DNA of 39,693 nt from Streptomyces sp. E2N166 (lineage in GTDB: Bacteria > Actinomycetota > Actinomycetes > Streptomycetales > Streptomycetaceae). The position numbers and the translations under genes were made by a program. Positions within the stretch are counted from its first letter, which is position 1. Each line of letters opens with the position of its first letter. Below, in pieces: positions 1-7,961 of the stretch. Location: positions 921,362 through 961,054 of the forward strand of contig NZ_RAIF01000031.1 in assembly GCF_003671715.1 (NCBI RefSeq), read 5' to 3'. Below the pieces are notes generated by a model. It did no database searches, was not told where the DNA came from, and saw only the letters and a program-made list of their open reading frames with translations.

Positions 1-2228
1 ACACCGGCCGCGGCCTGAGCGGCGGCCGGACCGCCGTTGCCCGAGGCGGGCTGCCCCGGCTTGGGCTGCGGCTTGCGGCCGCCCTGGGCGACGTCGACGG
101 GCAGCATGACCAGCGCGGTCGTACCACCGGAGTCGGACGGGCGCAGCTGGATGCGGATGCCGTGGCGCTGCGACAGGCGGCCGACCACGAACAGACCCAT
201 GCGGCGGGAGACGGAGACGTCCACGGTCGGCGGCGAGGCGAGCCGCTCGTTGATCGCGGCCAGGTCCTCCGGCGAGAGGCCGATACCGGTGTCGTGGATC
301 TCGATCAGCACGCGGCCGTCGGGCAGCGCGTGACCGGTGACCTTGACCTTGGTCTGCGGGGAGGAGAACGAGGTCGCGTTCTCCAGCAGCTCGGCGAGCA
401 GGTGCACGAGGTCGTTGACCACCCGTCCGGCGACCTCGGTGGTCGGCACGGAGGACAGCTCGATGCGCTCGTACTGCTCCACCTCGGAGGCGGCGGCGCG
501 GAGCACGTCGACCAGCGGGACCGGGCGGGTCCAGCGGCGGCCCGGCTCCTCACCGGCGAGGACGAGGAGGTTCTCACCGTTACGGCGCATGCGGGTCGCG
601 AGGTGGTCGAGCTTGAACAGCGAGGACAGCTGGTCCGGGTCGGCCTCGCGGGACTCCAGTTCCGAGATCAGCGACAGCTGGCGCTGGATCAGGCCCTGGG
701 AGCGGCGCGAGAGGTTGGTGAACATCGCGTTGACGTTGCCCCGCAGCAGGGCCTGCTCGGCGGCGAGGCGGACCGCCTCGCGGTGCACGTCGTCGAAGGC
801 CGCGGCCACTCGGCCGATCTCGTCCCGGGAGTGCACACCGACCGACTCCACCGAGGTGTCGACGTCCTGCGGGTCGGTCTCGGAGAGCTGCTTGACCAGC
901 TCGGGCAGGCGGTCCTGGGCGACCTTGGTCGCGGTGTCCTCCAGACGGCGCAGCGACCGGATCATGGAGCGGGCCACGACGAAGGCGCCGACCAGGGAGA
1001 CGCCGAGCACGAGCAGGATCAGCACACCGGAGATGATCGCTTCGCGCTCCGACTCGCTGCGCAGCTCGCGGGCCTGCTGCTCCATGTCCTCCAGCAGCTT
1101 GAGCTCGATGTTCTTCATCTGCTGGATCTTGGTGGAGCTGTCGTCCAGCCAGTCCTGGTAGGACCGGGTCTTGAGGTCGGCCAGGCCGTTGACCTGGCCG
1201 AGCGCGCGGCCGGCGTACTGGTCGGACGACTCGATCACCGGGTTGCCCTCGGAGATCGGCTTGAGGAGTTCCTCGGCGCCGTCGCCGTAGATGCTGGTGA
1301 AGCTGCGGACCTCGGAGGTCTGGCTCTGCAGCGCCGACTGGGCGTAGAGCCGGTCGTTCTCGGAGAGCTTGCCCTTGCTGGTGGTGTTCGCGGGCAGCGC
1401 GGCCGCGAGGACCGCGCGCTGGATCGACGCGTACTCCTTGGCCGAGGAGAAGGCCGACAGGGCGCGCGTGCGCTGGATCATGTCGGGGTTGCTGGTCGCC
1501 TCCGCCATGTCCTGCGAGAGGTCGAGCAGGTGGGTGATCAGGCGGTGGTAGGCCTCGACGGTCTGGGTCGAGTTCTCCTTGGCCTGATAGGCGGTGCTGC
1601 GGATCTTGTTCAGATCGTTCAGGTCGCTGGCGAGGCCGACGAGGCTGTCGCGGACACCGACGAGGTTGCCGTCCTTGCTGGCGGCGTCGATCTCCTCGGA
1701 CTGGTCGAGGAAGTTCTTCAGGGCCCGGTCGGTCTTCTCCCGGTCGCCCTTGACCGCGATCGCGCTGGACGTCGAGCCGTGCGCCAGGGGACCGGCGGAC
1801 TGGTCGCGCTCCTCCTGGAGCGCGGCGGCCAGCTCGGTGGCCTGCTTGGTCATCTCGGTCAGCAGCTTCATGTTGTCGAGCTGCTGGATGTCGTCCATCG
1901 ACTGGTTGATGCGCAGCGCGCCGAGCGAGGTGGCCGCGACCACCGGAAGCGCGAGCAGCGACACCAGACGGGTGGAGATCCGCCAGTTGCGCAGGGCTAT
2001 TCGCGGGCCGGGGCCGGTCGAGCCCTTGGCCGGCTTCGCGGGCGGCTTCTGGCCGGCGGCGGACGACGTCCCGGCCTGACCGGGGCGGTCGCCGTTGTCG
2101 CCGGACTGGGCCTGGCCCGGGTTCTGGGCGTGCTGGGGCGAGGAGCTGACGGCCTTGGGGCCAGTCCCGCCGTGCTGCGGCTCCGGCTCCGCCGAAGCGC
2201 TGCCATCCCTCTTGAAACGTCCCTGCAC
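1..2228 (-). CDS. cvnA1: Conservon sensor histidine kinase-like protein CvnA1 (3' end outside window)
   Basis: A membrane sensor kinase of the Streptomyces conservon type, which works with a roadblock protein, a DUF742 protein and a small GTPase normally encoded just downstream (off the left edge). About 742 residues are visible. A Pro/Gly-rich cytoplasmic N-terminus is followed by a first membrane helix near residues 82-105, a long extracellular nitrate/nitrite-sensing-type helical domain, a second helix near 397-420 and a HAMP linker. Next comes the LDHLATRMRRNGENLL segment near 539-555 and a GHKL ATPase with N-box ELLENAT (about 611-617), DTGIG (about 645) and MGLFVVGRL (about 677). The visible C-terminus is a Gly/Ala/Pro/Gln-rich tail. 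The GTG start overlaps an upstream stop as TAGTG and has only a distant AGAGG, so a further GTG about 18 codons upstream is possible. Identification as conservon 1 rests on synteny with gltX-leuCD. Confidence 0.9.
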   Translation of the reverse strand, partial: MQGRFKRDGSASAEPEPQHGGTGPKAVSSSPQHAQNPGQAQSGDNGDRPGQAGTSSAAGQKPPAKPAKGSTGPGPRIALRNWRISTRLVSLLALPVVAATSLGALRINQSMDDIQQLDNMKLLTEMTKQATELAAALQEERDQSAGPLAHGSTSSAIAVKGDREKTDRALKNFLDQSEEIDAASKDGNLVGVRDSLVGLASDLNDLNKIRSTAYQAKENSTQTVEAYHRLITHLLDLSQDMAEATSNPDMIQRTRALSAFSSAKEYASIQRAVLAAALPANTTSKGKLSENDRLYAQSALQSQTSEVRSFTSIYGDGAEELLKPISEGNPVIESSDQYAGRALGQVNGLADLKTRSYQDWLDDSSTKIQQMKNIELKLLEDMEQQARELRSESEREAIISGVLILLVLGVSLVGAFVVARSMIRSLRRLEDTATKVAQDRLPELVKQLSETDPQDVDTSVESVGVHSRDEIGRVAAAFDDVHREAVRLAAEQALLRGNVNAMFTNLSRRSQGLIQRQLSLISELESREADPDQLSSLFKLDHLATRMRRNGENLLVLAGEEPGRRWTRPVPLVDVLRAAASEVEQYERIELSSVPTTEVAGRVVNDLVHLLAELLENATSFSSPQTKVKVTGHALPDGRVLIEIHDTGIGLSPEDLAAINERLASPPTVDVSVSRRMGLFVVGRLSQRHGIRIQLRPSDSGGTTALVMLPVDVAQGGRKPQPKPGQPASGNGGPAAAQAAAG

Positions 2229-2829
2229 TAGCGTCGCAACCTCTGGACCAGGCGCCCTTCCGCGTGAACGGACGGGCACGGTGTCGGCGTCATAGGGGCG
2301 CCCTGAATACGCCCCCGTGGTGGTCGTGAGTGACCGGCGCTGGTTCCCCCATCTCGCCGCCGTTCGGCGCTGGTGTGCGCCCCCTGTGCGCCGGATCGAT
2401 CCCGCAGCGGTCCGTGGAATTCCAGCACAGTGCAGGATCTCCAACAAGGCCCATGGGGCAGCCCGTGACATAGGTGACAGCACGTGAGGGGCGAGTCACC
2501 GGACGTAGAAAATGATCACCCGCAAAACGGACGTATGTCCGCGAGTCGTCGACGTCCGGTAGGTGTCCCAGTCGACATGATCAGGAGCGGAATGATGGGT
2601 TCAGGTGGGCAATGTCGCTTTCGTCGCAGTGGTGCGGGAGCCTGAATTGACCGATTTGACCCTTGATAAGTGAGCAAACTCACACCTGGATCAAGGGTCT
2701 CGCTCGGGTTGACGGGGAATCGCATGTTTAGCCTGACGCTTTACAGAGAAGGCAAAACCGACAACCCGCGCCCTCGCAAGGGCTCTTGCGGCCCCCAGGC
2801 GCCCGGATACGACAGGGTCTCGTACAACC
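2229..2829. other. Long intergenic region between cvnA1 and the 62-codon gene
   Basis: About 600 bases separate the two divergent genes. No open frame here shows the third-position GC bias of a real Streptomyces gene. The right half is unusually AT-rich for this chromosome and holds a nested inverted repeat (separate entry) and several TTGAC-like hexamers. It probably carries both divergent promoters, but no convincing -35/-10 pair could be fixed. Confidence 0.5.
2658..2699. repeat. Nested inverted repeat upstream of the 62-codon gene
   Basis: GACCCTTGA and its exact complement TCAAGGGTC form 9-bp arms at the two ends. Inside them GTGAG-CAAA-CTCAC forms a second perfect small hairpin. The symmetry suggests a regulator binding site or a structured leader about 130-170 bases before the small gene. 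There is no T-tract, so a terminator is unlikely. Confidence 0.5.
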
Positions 2830-3018
2830 GTGAAGACGACGATGATGTTCCACAAGATCGCCAACCCGCGACGCACGACGCTGGCGCACCTCGACGGTGC
2901 AGACGACCTGCGGACGCCGGAGCAGCCGGAGCACGCCGTCGAGCTCCCCGCCCAGACCGCCAACCCCCGGCGCACGACGCTCATGGAGATGCCGGTCGCG
3001 GCCTCCGCCGCAGAGTAG
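2830..3018 (+). CDS. Small protein of unknown function with duplicated ANPRRTTL motif
   Basis: I do not recognise this 62-residue protein. Codon use (almost all G/C at the third base) supports a real gene. The octapeptide ANPRRTTL occurs twice, near residues 11-18 and 44-51, separated by an acidic linker; the copies use different codons in places, so the repetition is kept at protein level. There is no signal peptide, membrane helix or cysteine. Translation could start at the GTG given here or at the ATG pair four codons later; no strong ribosome site decides. It stands alone between cvnA1 and the FAH-gltX pair. The Arg-Arg-Thr-Thr sequence resembles a basophilic kinase target, which is inference only. 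Confidence 0.65.
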   Translation: MKTTMMFHKIANPRRTTLAHLDGADDLRTPEQPEHAVELPAQTANPRRTTLMEMPVAASAAE

Positions 3019-3188
3019 TACGTCACCCGGCCGCCGAACGTTCAGGGCGGCCGTACGGGCACACGGGCGCCCGCGCGCCGAACCGCCGCCCCCGGGGCCA
3101 CGGGACGTAATGCGCGAGGCGCCCCCGCCTTGCCGCGTTAGCCTGGAGCGTCAGACTCCAGCCAGCTCAGCAAGGGGCCAAGCAACCC

Positions 3189-3965
3189 GTGCGCATCGCC
3201 AGGTTCTCCATCGACGGGAACGTCGCCTTCGGCGCGGTCGAGGGCGACCAGCCGGACCAGCTCGTCCTCGACATCATCAAGGGCATCCCGTTCGCGGACT
3301 TCGAGCTCTCCGGCACCAAGGTGCCCCTGAGCAAGGTGCGGCTCCTGCCGCCCGTTCTCCCCAACAAGGTCGTCGCCTTCGGCCGCAACTACGCCGAGCA
3401 CGCCCGTGAACTCGGCAACGAGGTGCCCGACGCCCCGTTCGCCTTCTTCAAGCCGTCCACCTCGGTCATCGGCCCCGGCGACGCCATCCAGTACCCCTCC
3501 TTCTCCGAGGAACTGCACCACGAGGCCGAGCTCGCCGTCGTCATCGGCCGCATGTGCCGCGAGGTCCCGCGCGAACGCGTCAAGGACGTGATCTTCGGCT
3601 ACACCTGCGCCAACGACGTCACCGCCCGCGACGTGCAGCGCCGCGAGAAGCAGTGGGCCAGGGCCAAGGGCTTCGACTCCTCCTGCCCGCTGGGGCCCTG
3701 GGTGGAGACCGACCTGGACCCGGGCGATCTCACCATCCAGCTCACGGTCAACGGCGCCCAGCGCCAGCTCGGCCGCACCAGCGAGATGATCCACTCCATC
3801 GAGGATCTGATCGTCAACATCTCCGAGGCGATGACGCTGCTCCCCGGCGACGTGATTCTCACGGGCACCCCGGCCGGCGTCGGCCCCCTCAACGTCGGCG
3901 ACGAGGTCGCCGTCAGCATCGAAGGCATCGGCACTCTCACCAACAAGGTTGTCAAGCGTGGCTAG
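3189..3965 (+). CDS. Fumarylacetoacetate hydrolase (FAH) family protein
   Basis: A 258-residue member of the FAH/2-hydroxyhepta-2,4-diene-1,7-dioate isomerase family, cytoplasmic metal-dependent enzymes that act on beta-dicarbonyl acids (hydrolysis, isomerisation or decarboxylation). A short N-terminal domain precedes the catalytic fold, in which [10 protein letters not shown], the metal-binding acidic stretch [21 protein letters not shown] and the near-C-terminal TGTPAGVG are visible. The substrate cannot be read from sequence; oxaloacetate decarboxylation or acylpyruvate hydrolysis are common in single-domain relatives. The start is GTG with AAGGGG about 12 bases upstream. Its last codons overlap the start of gltX by 8 bases, so the two are translationally coupled. 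Confidence 0.9.
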   Translation: MRIARFSIDGNVAFGAVEGDQPDQLVLDIIKGIPFADFELSGTKVPLSKVRLLPPVLPNKVVAFGRNYAEHARELGNEVPDAPFAFFKPSTSVIGPGDAIQYPSFSEELHHEAELAVVIGRMCREVPRERVKDVIFGYTCANDVTARDVQRREKQWARAKGFDSSCPLGPWVETDLDPGDLTIQLTVNGAQRQLGRTSEMIHSIEDLIVNISEAMTLLPGDVILTGTPAGVGPLNVGDEVAVSIEGIGTLTNKVVKRG

Positions 3966-5442
3966 CGCACCCGGCTCCCCCGTACGCGTCCGTTTCTGTC
4001 CGTCCCCCACCGGCAACCCCCACGTGGGCCTGGTCCGCACCGCCCTGTTCAACTGGGCGTTCGCCCGGCACCACCAGGGCACGCTGGTCTTCCGCATCGA
4101 GGACACCGACGCGGCCCGCGACTCCGAGGAGTCGTACCAGCAGCTTCTGGACTCGATGCGCTGGCTGGGCTTCGACTGGGACGAGGGCCCCGAGGTCGGC
4201 GGCCCGCACGCCCCGTACCGCCAGTCGCAGCGCATGGACATCTACCAGGACGTCGCCGCCAAGCTCCTCGACGCCGGCCACGCCTACCGCTGCTACTGCT
4301 CCCAAGAGGAGCTGGACACCCGCCGCGAGGCCGCCCGCGCCGCCGGCAAGCCCTCCGGCTACGACGGCGACTGCCGCGACCTGAGCGAAGCGGCTGTCGA
4401 GGAGTACGTGGCGCAGGGCCGCGAGCCCATCGTCCGCTTCCGGATGCCCGACGAGGCGATCACCTTCACGGACCTGGTCCGCGGCGAGATCACGTACCTC
4501 CCGGAGAACGTCCCGGACTACGGCATCGTCCGCGCCAACGGCGCCCCGCTCTACACGCTCGTCAACCCGGTCGACGACGCCCTGATGGAGATCACCCACG
4601 TCCTGCGCGGCGAGGACCTGCTCTCCTCCACCCCGCGCCAGATCGCCCTGTACAAGGCGCTGGCCGAGCTGGGCATCGCCAAGGAGACCCCCGCCTTCGG
4701 CCACCTGCCCTACGTCATGGGCGAGGGCAACAAGAAGCTCTCCAAGCGCGACCCGCAGTCGAGCCTGAACCTCTACCGGGAGCGCGGCTTCCTCCCCGAG
4801 GGCCTGCTCAACTACCTCTCCCTGCTCGGCTGGTCGCTCTCCGCGGACCAGGACATCTTCTCGATCGAGGAGATGGTCGCGGCCTTCGACGTCGCCGACG
4901 TCCAGCCCAACCCGGCCCGATTCGACCTGAAGAAGTGCGAGGCGATCAACGCCGATCACATCCGCATGCTGGAGGTGAAGGACTTCACCGAGCGCTGTCG
5001 CCCGTGGCTGAAGGCCCCCGTCGCCCCCTGGTCGCCGGAGGACTTCGACGAGGCCAAGTGGCAGGCGATCGCGCCGCACGCGCAGACCCGCCTGAAGGTC
5101 CTCTCCGAGATCACGGACAACGTCGACTTCCTGTTCCTGCCGGAGCCGGTCTTCGACGAGGCGTCCTGGAACAAGGCGATGAAGGAGGGCTCGGACGCCC
5201 TGCTCCGCACCGCCCGCGAGAAGCTGGACGCGGCCGACTGGACGTCCCCCGAGTCCCTCAAGGAGGCCGTCCTGGCCGCCGGCGAGGCGCACGGCCTCAA
5301 GCTCGGCAAGGCGCAGGCCCCCGTCCGTGTCGCCGTCACGGGCCGGACGGTCGGCCTGCCCCTCTTCGAGTCCCTGGAGGTCCTGGGCAAGGAGAAGGCG
5401 CTGGCCCGGATCGACGCGGCGCTGGCGAGGACGGCCGCGTAA
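3958..5442 (+). CDS. gltX: Glutamyl-tRNA synthetase
   Basis: A class I synthetase that charges tRNA-Glu. In actinobacteria, which lack GlnRS, it also mischarges tRNA-Gln for later amidation by GatCAB. The 494-residue protein has the HIGH-type motif as [11 protein letters not shown] (residues 15-25) and the KMSKS-type motif as KLSKR (residues 260-264), with the helical anticodon-binding domain filling the C-terminal third. The GTG start was chosen over a TTG three codons earlier because AAGG lies about 9 bases upstream and the product then starts like the S. coelicolor enzyme (494 aa). It overlaps the FAH gene and ends in front of a strong hairpin. Confidence 0.97.
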   Translation: MASAPGSPVRVRFCPSPTGNPHVGLVRTALFNWAFARHHQGTLVFRIEDTDAARDSEESYQQLLDSMRWLGFDWDEGPEVGGPHAPYRQSQRMDIYQDVAAKLLDAGHAYRCYCSQEELDTRREAARAAGKPSGYDGDCRDLSEAAVEEYVAQGREPIVRFRMPDEAITFTDLVRGEITYLPENVPDYGIVRANGAPLYTLVNPVDDALMEITHVLRGEDLLSSTPRQIALYKALAELGIAKETPAFGHLPYVMGEGNKKLSKRDPQSSLNLYRERGFLPEGLLNYLSLLGWSLSADQDIFSIEEMVAAFDVADVQPNPARFDLKKCEAINADHIRMLEVKDFTERCRPWLKAPVAPWSPEDFDEAKWQAIAPHAQTRLKVLSEITDNVDFLFLPEPVFDEASWNKAMKEGSDALLRTAREKLDAADWTSPESLKEAVLAAGEAHGLKLGKAQAPVRVAVTGRTVGLPLFESLEVLGKEKALARIDAALARTAA

Positions 5443-5457
5443 CGCACGCGTGCATGT

Positions 5458-5495
5458 GCAGGGGCGGCGTCCGGGCTTCCGGGCGCCGCCCCTGC
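5458..5495 (+). terminator. Hairpin terminator after gltX
   Basis: GCAGGGGCGGCG pairs perfectly with CGCCGCCCCTGC, and five more pairs (one T-G) extend inward to a GCTT loop. The stem is about 17 bp, starting 16 bases past the gltX stop. As usual in Streptomyces, no long T-run follows. Confidence 0.8.
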
Positions 5496-5541
5496 GCCGT
5501 ACGGGCGGACGCCGCGGGCCCGACGGCGCTACCGTCGGATC

Positions 5542-6276
5542 ATGAGCATCCGCGCCGTGGTCTGGGACGTCGACGACACCCTCTTCGACTACACCACCGC
5601 CGACCGCGAGGGCATGCGCGCCCATCTGGTGGCCGAAGGGCTCCTCGTCGGGTACGGGTCGGCCGAGGAGGCCCTCGTGCGCTGGCGGGAGATCACCGAG
5701 CAGCAGTGGGCCCGCTTCGCGGCCGGCGAAGTCGACTTCGTCACACAGCGCCGCGACCGCACCCGGGTCTTCCTGGGCCGGCCGGAGCTGACGGACGCCG
5801 AGGCCGACGACTGGTTCCGGCGCTACGTCACCCACTACGAGGCCGCCTGGTCCCTCTTCCCGGACGTGCTGCCCGTCCTCGACGCCCTCGCCGCCAGCCA
5901 TCGGCACGCTGTGCTCTCCAACTCCAGCCTGACCGTCCAGGACCGCAAGCTGCGCGTGCTCGGCGTGCACGACCGCTTCGAGGCCATCCTGTGCGCCGCC
6001 GAGCTGGGCGTCTCCAAACCCGATCCCGGCGCCTTCCTGGCGGCCTGCGACACCCTTGGCCTCGCCCCGCGGGAGGTCGCCTACGTCGGAGACCACCCGG
6101 AGATCGACGGCCGCGGCGCCGCCGACGCCGGTTTGCTGTCGGTGTGGATCGACCGCGGCGGCGTCTACGCGACCGTCGACCCGCCGGTCGGGCCGCGCCG
6201 TATCGCCTCGCTCTCCGAACTCCCCGCGCTCCTCGGCGCCGATACCCGTTTTGGAGCCCCGTCCACCTTCGGGTAA
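5542..6276 (+). CDS. HAD-superfamily phosphatase
   Basis: A 244-residue haloacid dehalogenase-like hydrolase, probably a cytoplasmic phosphatase acting on a small phosphorylated metabolite. Motif I is WDVDDT (nucleophile D9, general acid D11). A helical C1 cap follows (about residues 15-100), then the motif II region LSNSS, the motif III lysine in GVSKPDPGAF and motif IV VGDHPEID. The substrate is unknown. The ATG start has no strong ribosome site. Its stop codon lies inside the likely promoter of the downstream tRNA genes. Confidence 0.9.
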   Translation: MSIRAVVWDVDDTLFDYTTADREGMRAHLVAEGLLVGYGSAEEALVRWREITEQQWARFAAGEVDFVTQRRDRTRVFLGRPELTDAEADDWFRRYVTHYEAAWSLFPDVLPVLDALAASHRHAVLSNSSLTVQDRKLRVLGVHDRFEAILCAAELGVSKPDPGAFLAACDTLGLAPREVAYVGDHPEIDGRGAADAGLLSVWIDRGGVYATVDPPVGPRRIASLSELPALLGADTRFGAPSTFG

Positions 6277-6279
6277 TGT
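6251..6279 (+). promoter_or_regulatory. Candidate promoter of the tRNA Gln/Glu array
   Basis: TTGGAG and TAATGT are separated by exactly 17 bases, a good match to a housekeeping sigma (HrdB-type) promoter. The -10 element overlaps the stop codon of the HAD gene. Transcription would begin about 85 bases before the first tRNA. This is inference from consensus match and position. Confidence 0.5.
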
Positions 6280-6369
6280 TCTTCCTGCGCCGCCGAGGAG
6301 CGGGCCGAAAGGGCCGGGAACCGGAAGCGCAACGCTAGAACAAGATCCCCCTCGGGGCTTGCGTTCCAG

Positions 6370-6441
6370 TGGCCTATGGTGTAATTGGCAGCACGACTGA
6401 TTCTGGTTCAGTTAGTCTAGGTTCGAGTCCTGGTAGGCCAG
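6370..6441 (+). tRNA. tRNA-Gln (anticodon CTG), copy 1
   Basis: A 72-base cloverleaf: the acceptor stem TGGCCTA pairs with TAGGCCA, the anticodon stem ACTGA/TCAGT encloses loop TTCTGGT with anticodon CTG, and GGTTCGAGTCC forms the T arm. The discriminator is G and no 3' CCA is encoded. The U1-A72 first pair is the known identity feature by which GatCAB picks out bacterial Glu-tRNA-Gln. Confidence 0.96.
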
Positions 6442-6480
6442 CTCGCAGAGCTTATCTGCGCCGCGGATCACATCCGCAAA

Positions 6481-6553
6481 GCCCCCGTTGTGTAGCGGCC
6501 TAGCACGCCGCCCTCTCAAGGCGGTAGCGCCGGTTCGAATCCGGTCGGGGGTA
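6481..6553 (+). tRNA. tRNA-Glu (anticodon CTC), copy 1
   Basis: A 73-base cloverleaf: acceptor GCCCCCG pairs with CGGGGGT (G1-U72 wobble), anticodon stem CCGCC/GGCGG encloses loop CTCTCAA with anticodon CTC, and the T arm holds GGTTCGAATCC. The discriminator is A and CCA is not encoded. It is identical to the other two Glu copies. Confidence 0.96.
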
Positions 6554-6615
6554 CAGATCCTTCCCGCGAGGACAGTCAGGGTAGCTCCCGCTGACCTCGA
6601 TGCAGGATCGCTAGG

Positions 6616-6688
6616 GCCCCCGTTGTGTAGCGGCCTAGCACGCCGCCCTCTCAAGGCGGTAGCGCCGGTTCGAATCCGGTCGGGGGTA
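6616..6688 (+). tRNA. tRNA-Glu (anticodon CTC), copy 2
   Basis: Base-for-base identical to copy 1 across the mature tRNA, while the flanking spacers differ. This indicates tandem duplication with selection or gene conversion acting only on the tRNA body. Confidence 0.96.
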
Positions 6689-6708
6689 CAAACTGGTCTA
6701 AACCACAT

Positions 6709-6780
6709 TGGTCTATGGTGTAATTGGCAGCACGACTGATTCTGGTTCAGTTAGTCTAGGTTCGAGTCCTGGTAGACCAG
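6709..6780 (+). tRNA. tRNA-Gln (anticodon CTG), copy 2
   Basis: The same 72-base tRNA as the first Gln copy except for one compensatory exchange in the acceptor stem: pair 4:69 is T-A (TGGTCTA/TAGACCA) instead of C-G. Structure is therefore preserved. U1-A72 and discriminator G are kept. Confidence 0.96.
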
Positions 6781-6807
6781 CTCGGATCTGCGGAAACGCA
6801 GCTCCTC

Positions 6808-6880
6808 GCCCCCGTTGTGTAGCGGCCTAGCACGCCGCCCTCTCAAGGCGGTAGCGCCGGTTCGAATCCGGTCGGGGGTA
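6808..6880 (+). tRNA. tRNA-Glu (anticodon CTC), copy 3
   Basis: Identical to the two upstream Glu copies. It is the last gene of the array, with a strong hairpin starting ten bases after its 3' end. Confidence 0.96.
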
Positions 6881-6890
6881 CGAGTCCCAA

Positions 6891-6918
6891 GGGGGCTCCC
6901 GCTCAGGCGGGAGCCCCC
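6891..6918. terminator. Hairpin terminator of the tRNA array
   Basis: GGGGGCTCCCGC and GCGGGAGCCCCC form a perfect 12-bp stem around a TCAG loop. It lies between the last tRNA and the stop codon of a minus-strand gene remnant, so it may have served both directions. Confidence 0.8.
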
Positions 6919-6926
6919 TTCGGCGT

Positions 6927-7169
6927 TCACCCGATGCCGTGCCGTCGCGCCGACTCCGGCTCCCGCCGGGCCACCTCGTGCGTCAACTCCGCGTACGGTG
7001 CCATCAGTTCGGCGTCCCAGGGATGGTCCGCCCCCTTCAGCGCGGCCCGGCGTCTCCAGCATCCGGTCCACCGGTCGGCGGTGCGGGCGGCGCCGGAGAA
7101 GGCGCGAGGAAGGGCAGGCGCGGGCCCGGGGGAGGGGCCGCCGCGGCGTTGAGGCGGGCCCCTTCCCGG
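6927..7169 (-). pseudogene. Probable gene remnant next to the tRNA array
   Basis: On the minus strand a frame ending in ...ADHPWDAELMAPYAEL...RHGIG and a TGA has protein-like composition and high third-position GC for about 38 codons. Further upstream it turns into Gly/Pro/Ala/Arg-rich sequence with no ATG or GTG start before an in-frame stop. A neighbouring frame reads DRMLETPGRAEG just where the good stretch begins, as if one frameshift separated two halves. I do not recognise the family. The best reading is the decayed 3' end of a gene; it occupies most of the roughly 310-base gap between the tRNAs and ndgR. Confidence 0.4.
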
Positions 7170-7191
7170 TCACGTGCCGAAGTGGGTGCGG

Positions 7192-7908
7192 TCAGCCCGT
7201 GCGGCGCAGGGCCTCGGAGAGGCGGCCGGCGGCGTCGATGATGGCCTGGGCGTGCATGCGGCCCGGGTGGCGCGTCAGGCGCTCGATGGGGCCGGACACG
7301 GACACGGCGGCCACCACGCGGTTGGAGGGGCCGCGCACGGGCGCGGAGACGGACGCCACGCCCGGCTCCCGCTCGCCGATGGACTGGGCCCAGCCGCGGC
7401 GCCGCACGCCGGACAGGGCCGTCGCCGTGAAGCGGGCGCCCTGCAGCCCGCGGTGCAGGCGCTCGGGCTCCTCCCAGGCCATGAGGATCTGCGCCGAGGA
7501 GCCGGCCTTCATGGTGAGCGTGGAGCCGACCGGGACCGTGTCCCGCAGGCCCGAAAGGCGCTCGGCCGCGGCCACGCAGATGCGCATGTCGCCTTGGCGG
7601 CGGTAGAGCTGAGCGCTCTCGCCCGTGACGTCGCGCAGGTGGGTGAGGACCGGGCCCGCCGTGGCGAGCAGGCGGTCCTCGCCGGCCGCCGCGGCCAGTT
7701 CGGCCAGGCGCGGGCCGAGAATGAACCGGCCCTGCATGTCGCGCGCCACCATACGGTGGTGCTCCAGCGCCACGGCCAGGCGGTGGGCCGTGGGTCGTGC
7801 CAGTCCGGTCGCACCGACCAACCCCGCGAGGGTGGCCGGGCCGGACTCCAGAGCGCTCAGGACGAGGGCCGCCTTGTCCAGAACGCCGACGCCGCTACTG
7901 TTGTCCAT
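7192..7908 (-). CDS. ndgR: IclR-family regulator NdgR
   Basis: A 238-residue cytoplasmic DNA-binding regulator that in Streptomyces controls leucine synthesis (leuCD) and other amino-acid-responsive genes; the S. clavuligerus counterpart is AreB. A winged helix-turn-helix occupies about residues 8-65 (ALESGPATLAGLVGATGLARPTAHRLAVAL), followed by the IclR effector domain. The length equals that of NdgR from S. coelicolor and the N-terminus MDNSSGVGVLDKAALVLSAL is characteristic. It is divergent from leuC with a shared 197-base region, the arrangement expected of a local regulator. The identification is by synteny and sequence memory. Confidence 0.93.
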   Translation of the reverse strand: MDNSSGVGVLDKAALVLSALESGPATLAGLVGATGLARPTAHRLAVALEHHRMVARDMQGRFILGPRLAELAAAAGEDRLLATAGPVLTHLRDVTGESAQLYRRQGDMRICVAAAERLSGLRDTVPVGSTLTMKAGSSAQILMAWEEPERLHRGLQGARFTATALSGVRRRGWAQSIGEREPGVASVSAPVRGPSNRVVAAVSVSGPIERLTRHPGRMHAQAIIDAAGRLSEALRRTG

Positions 7909-7951
7909 GAAACGATACTCCCGTCTCACTCTGTGAAACGCAAGTTCAATT

Positions 7952-7961
7952 TTCCATGGAA
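7952..7961. promoter_or_regulatory. Palindrome in the ndgR-leuC intergenic region (candidate operator)
   Basis: TTCCATGGAA is a perfect 10-bp palindrome in the AT-rich part of the divergent promoter region, 45 bases from the ndgR start. Position and symmetry fit a dimeric regulator such as NdgR. No footprint can be inferred from sequence alone. Confidence 0.4.

Noticed and set aside
162..2231. A 689-codon plus-strand frame at the left end
   Set aside because: It is antisense to the conservon kinase, whose motifs (N-box, DTGIG, HAMP, two membrane helices) are unmistakable on the other strand.
3952..6096. A 714-codon open frame on the minus strand across gltX and the HAD gene, and similar long frames opposite recG (20558-23320) and smc (31087-33699)
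   Set aside because: They are mirror frames of well-identified genes in very GC-rich DNA; their composition is repetitive Gly/Val/Leu/Arg/Asp and they match no family.
6751..7173. A 140-codon minus-strand frame through the last tRNA-Glu and its terminator
   Set aside because: It runs antisense through a tRNA gene and a perfect terminator hairpin and has no conserved composition.
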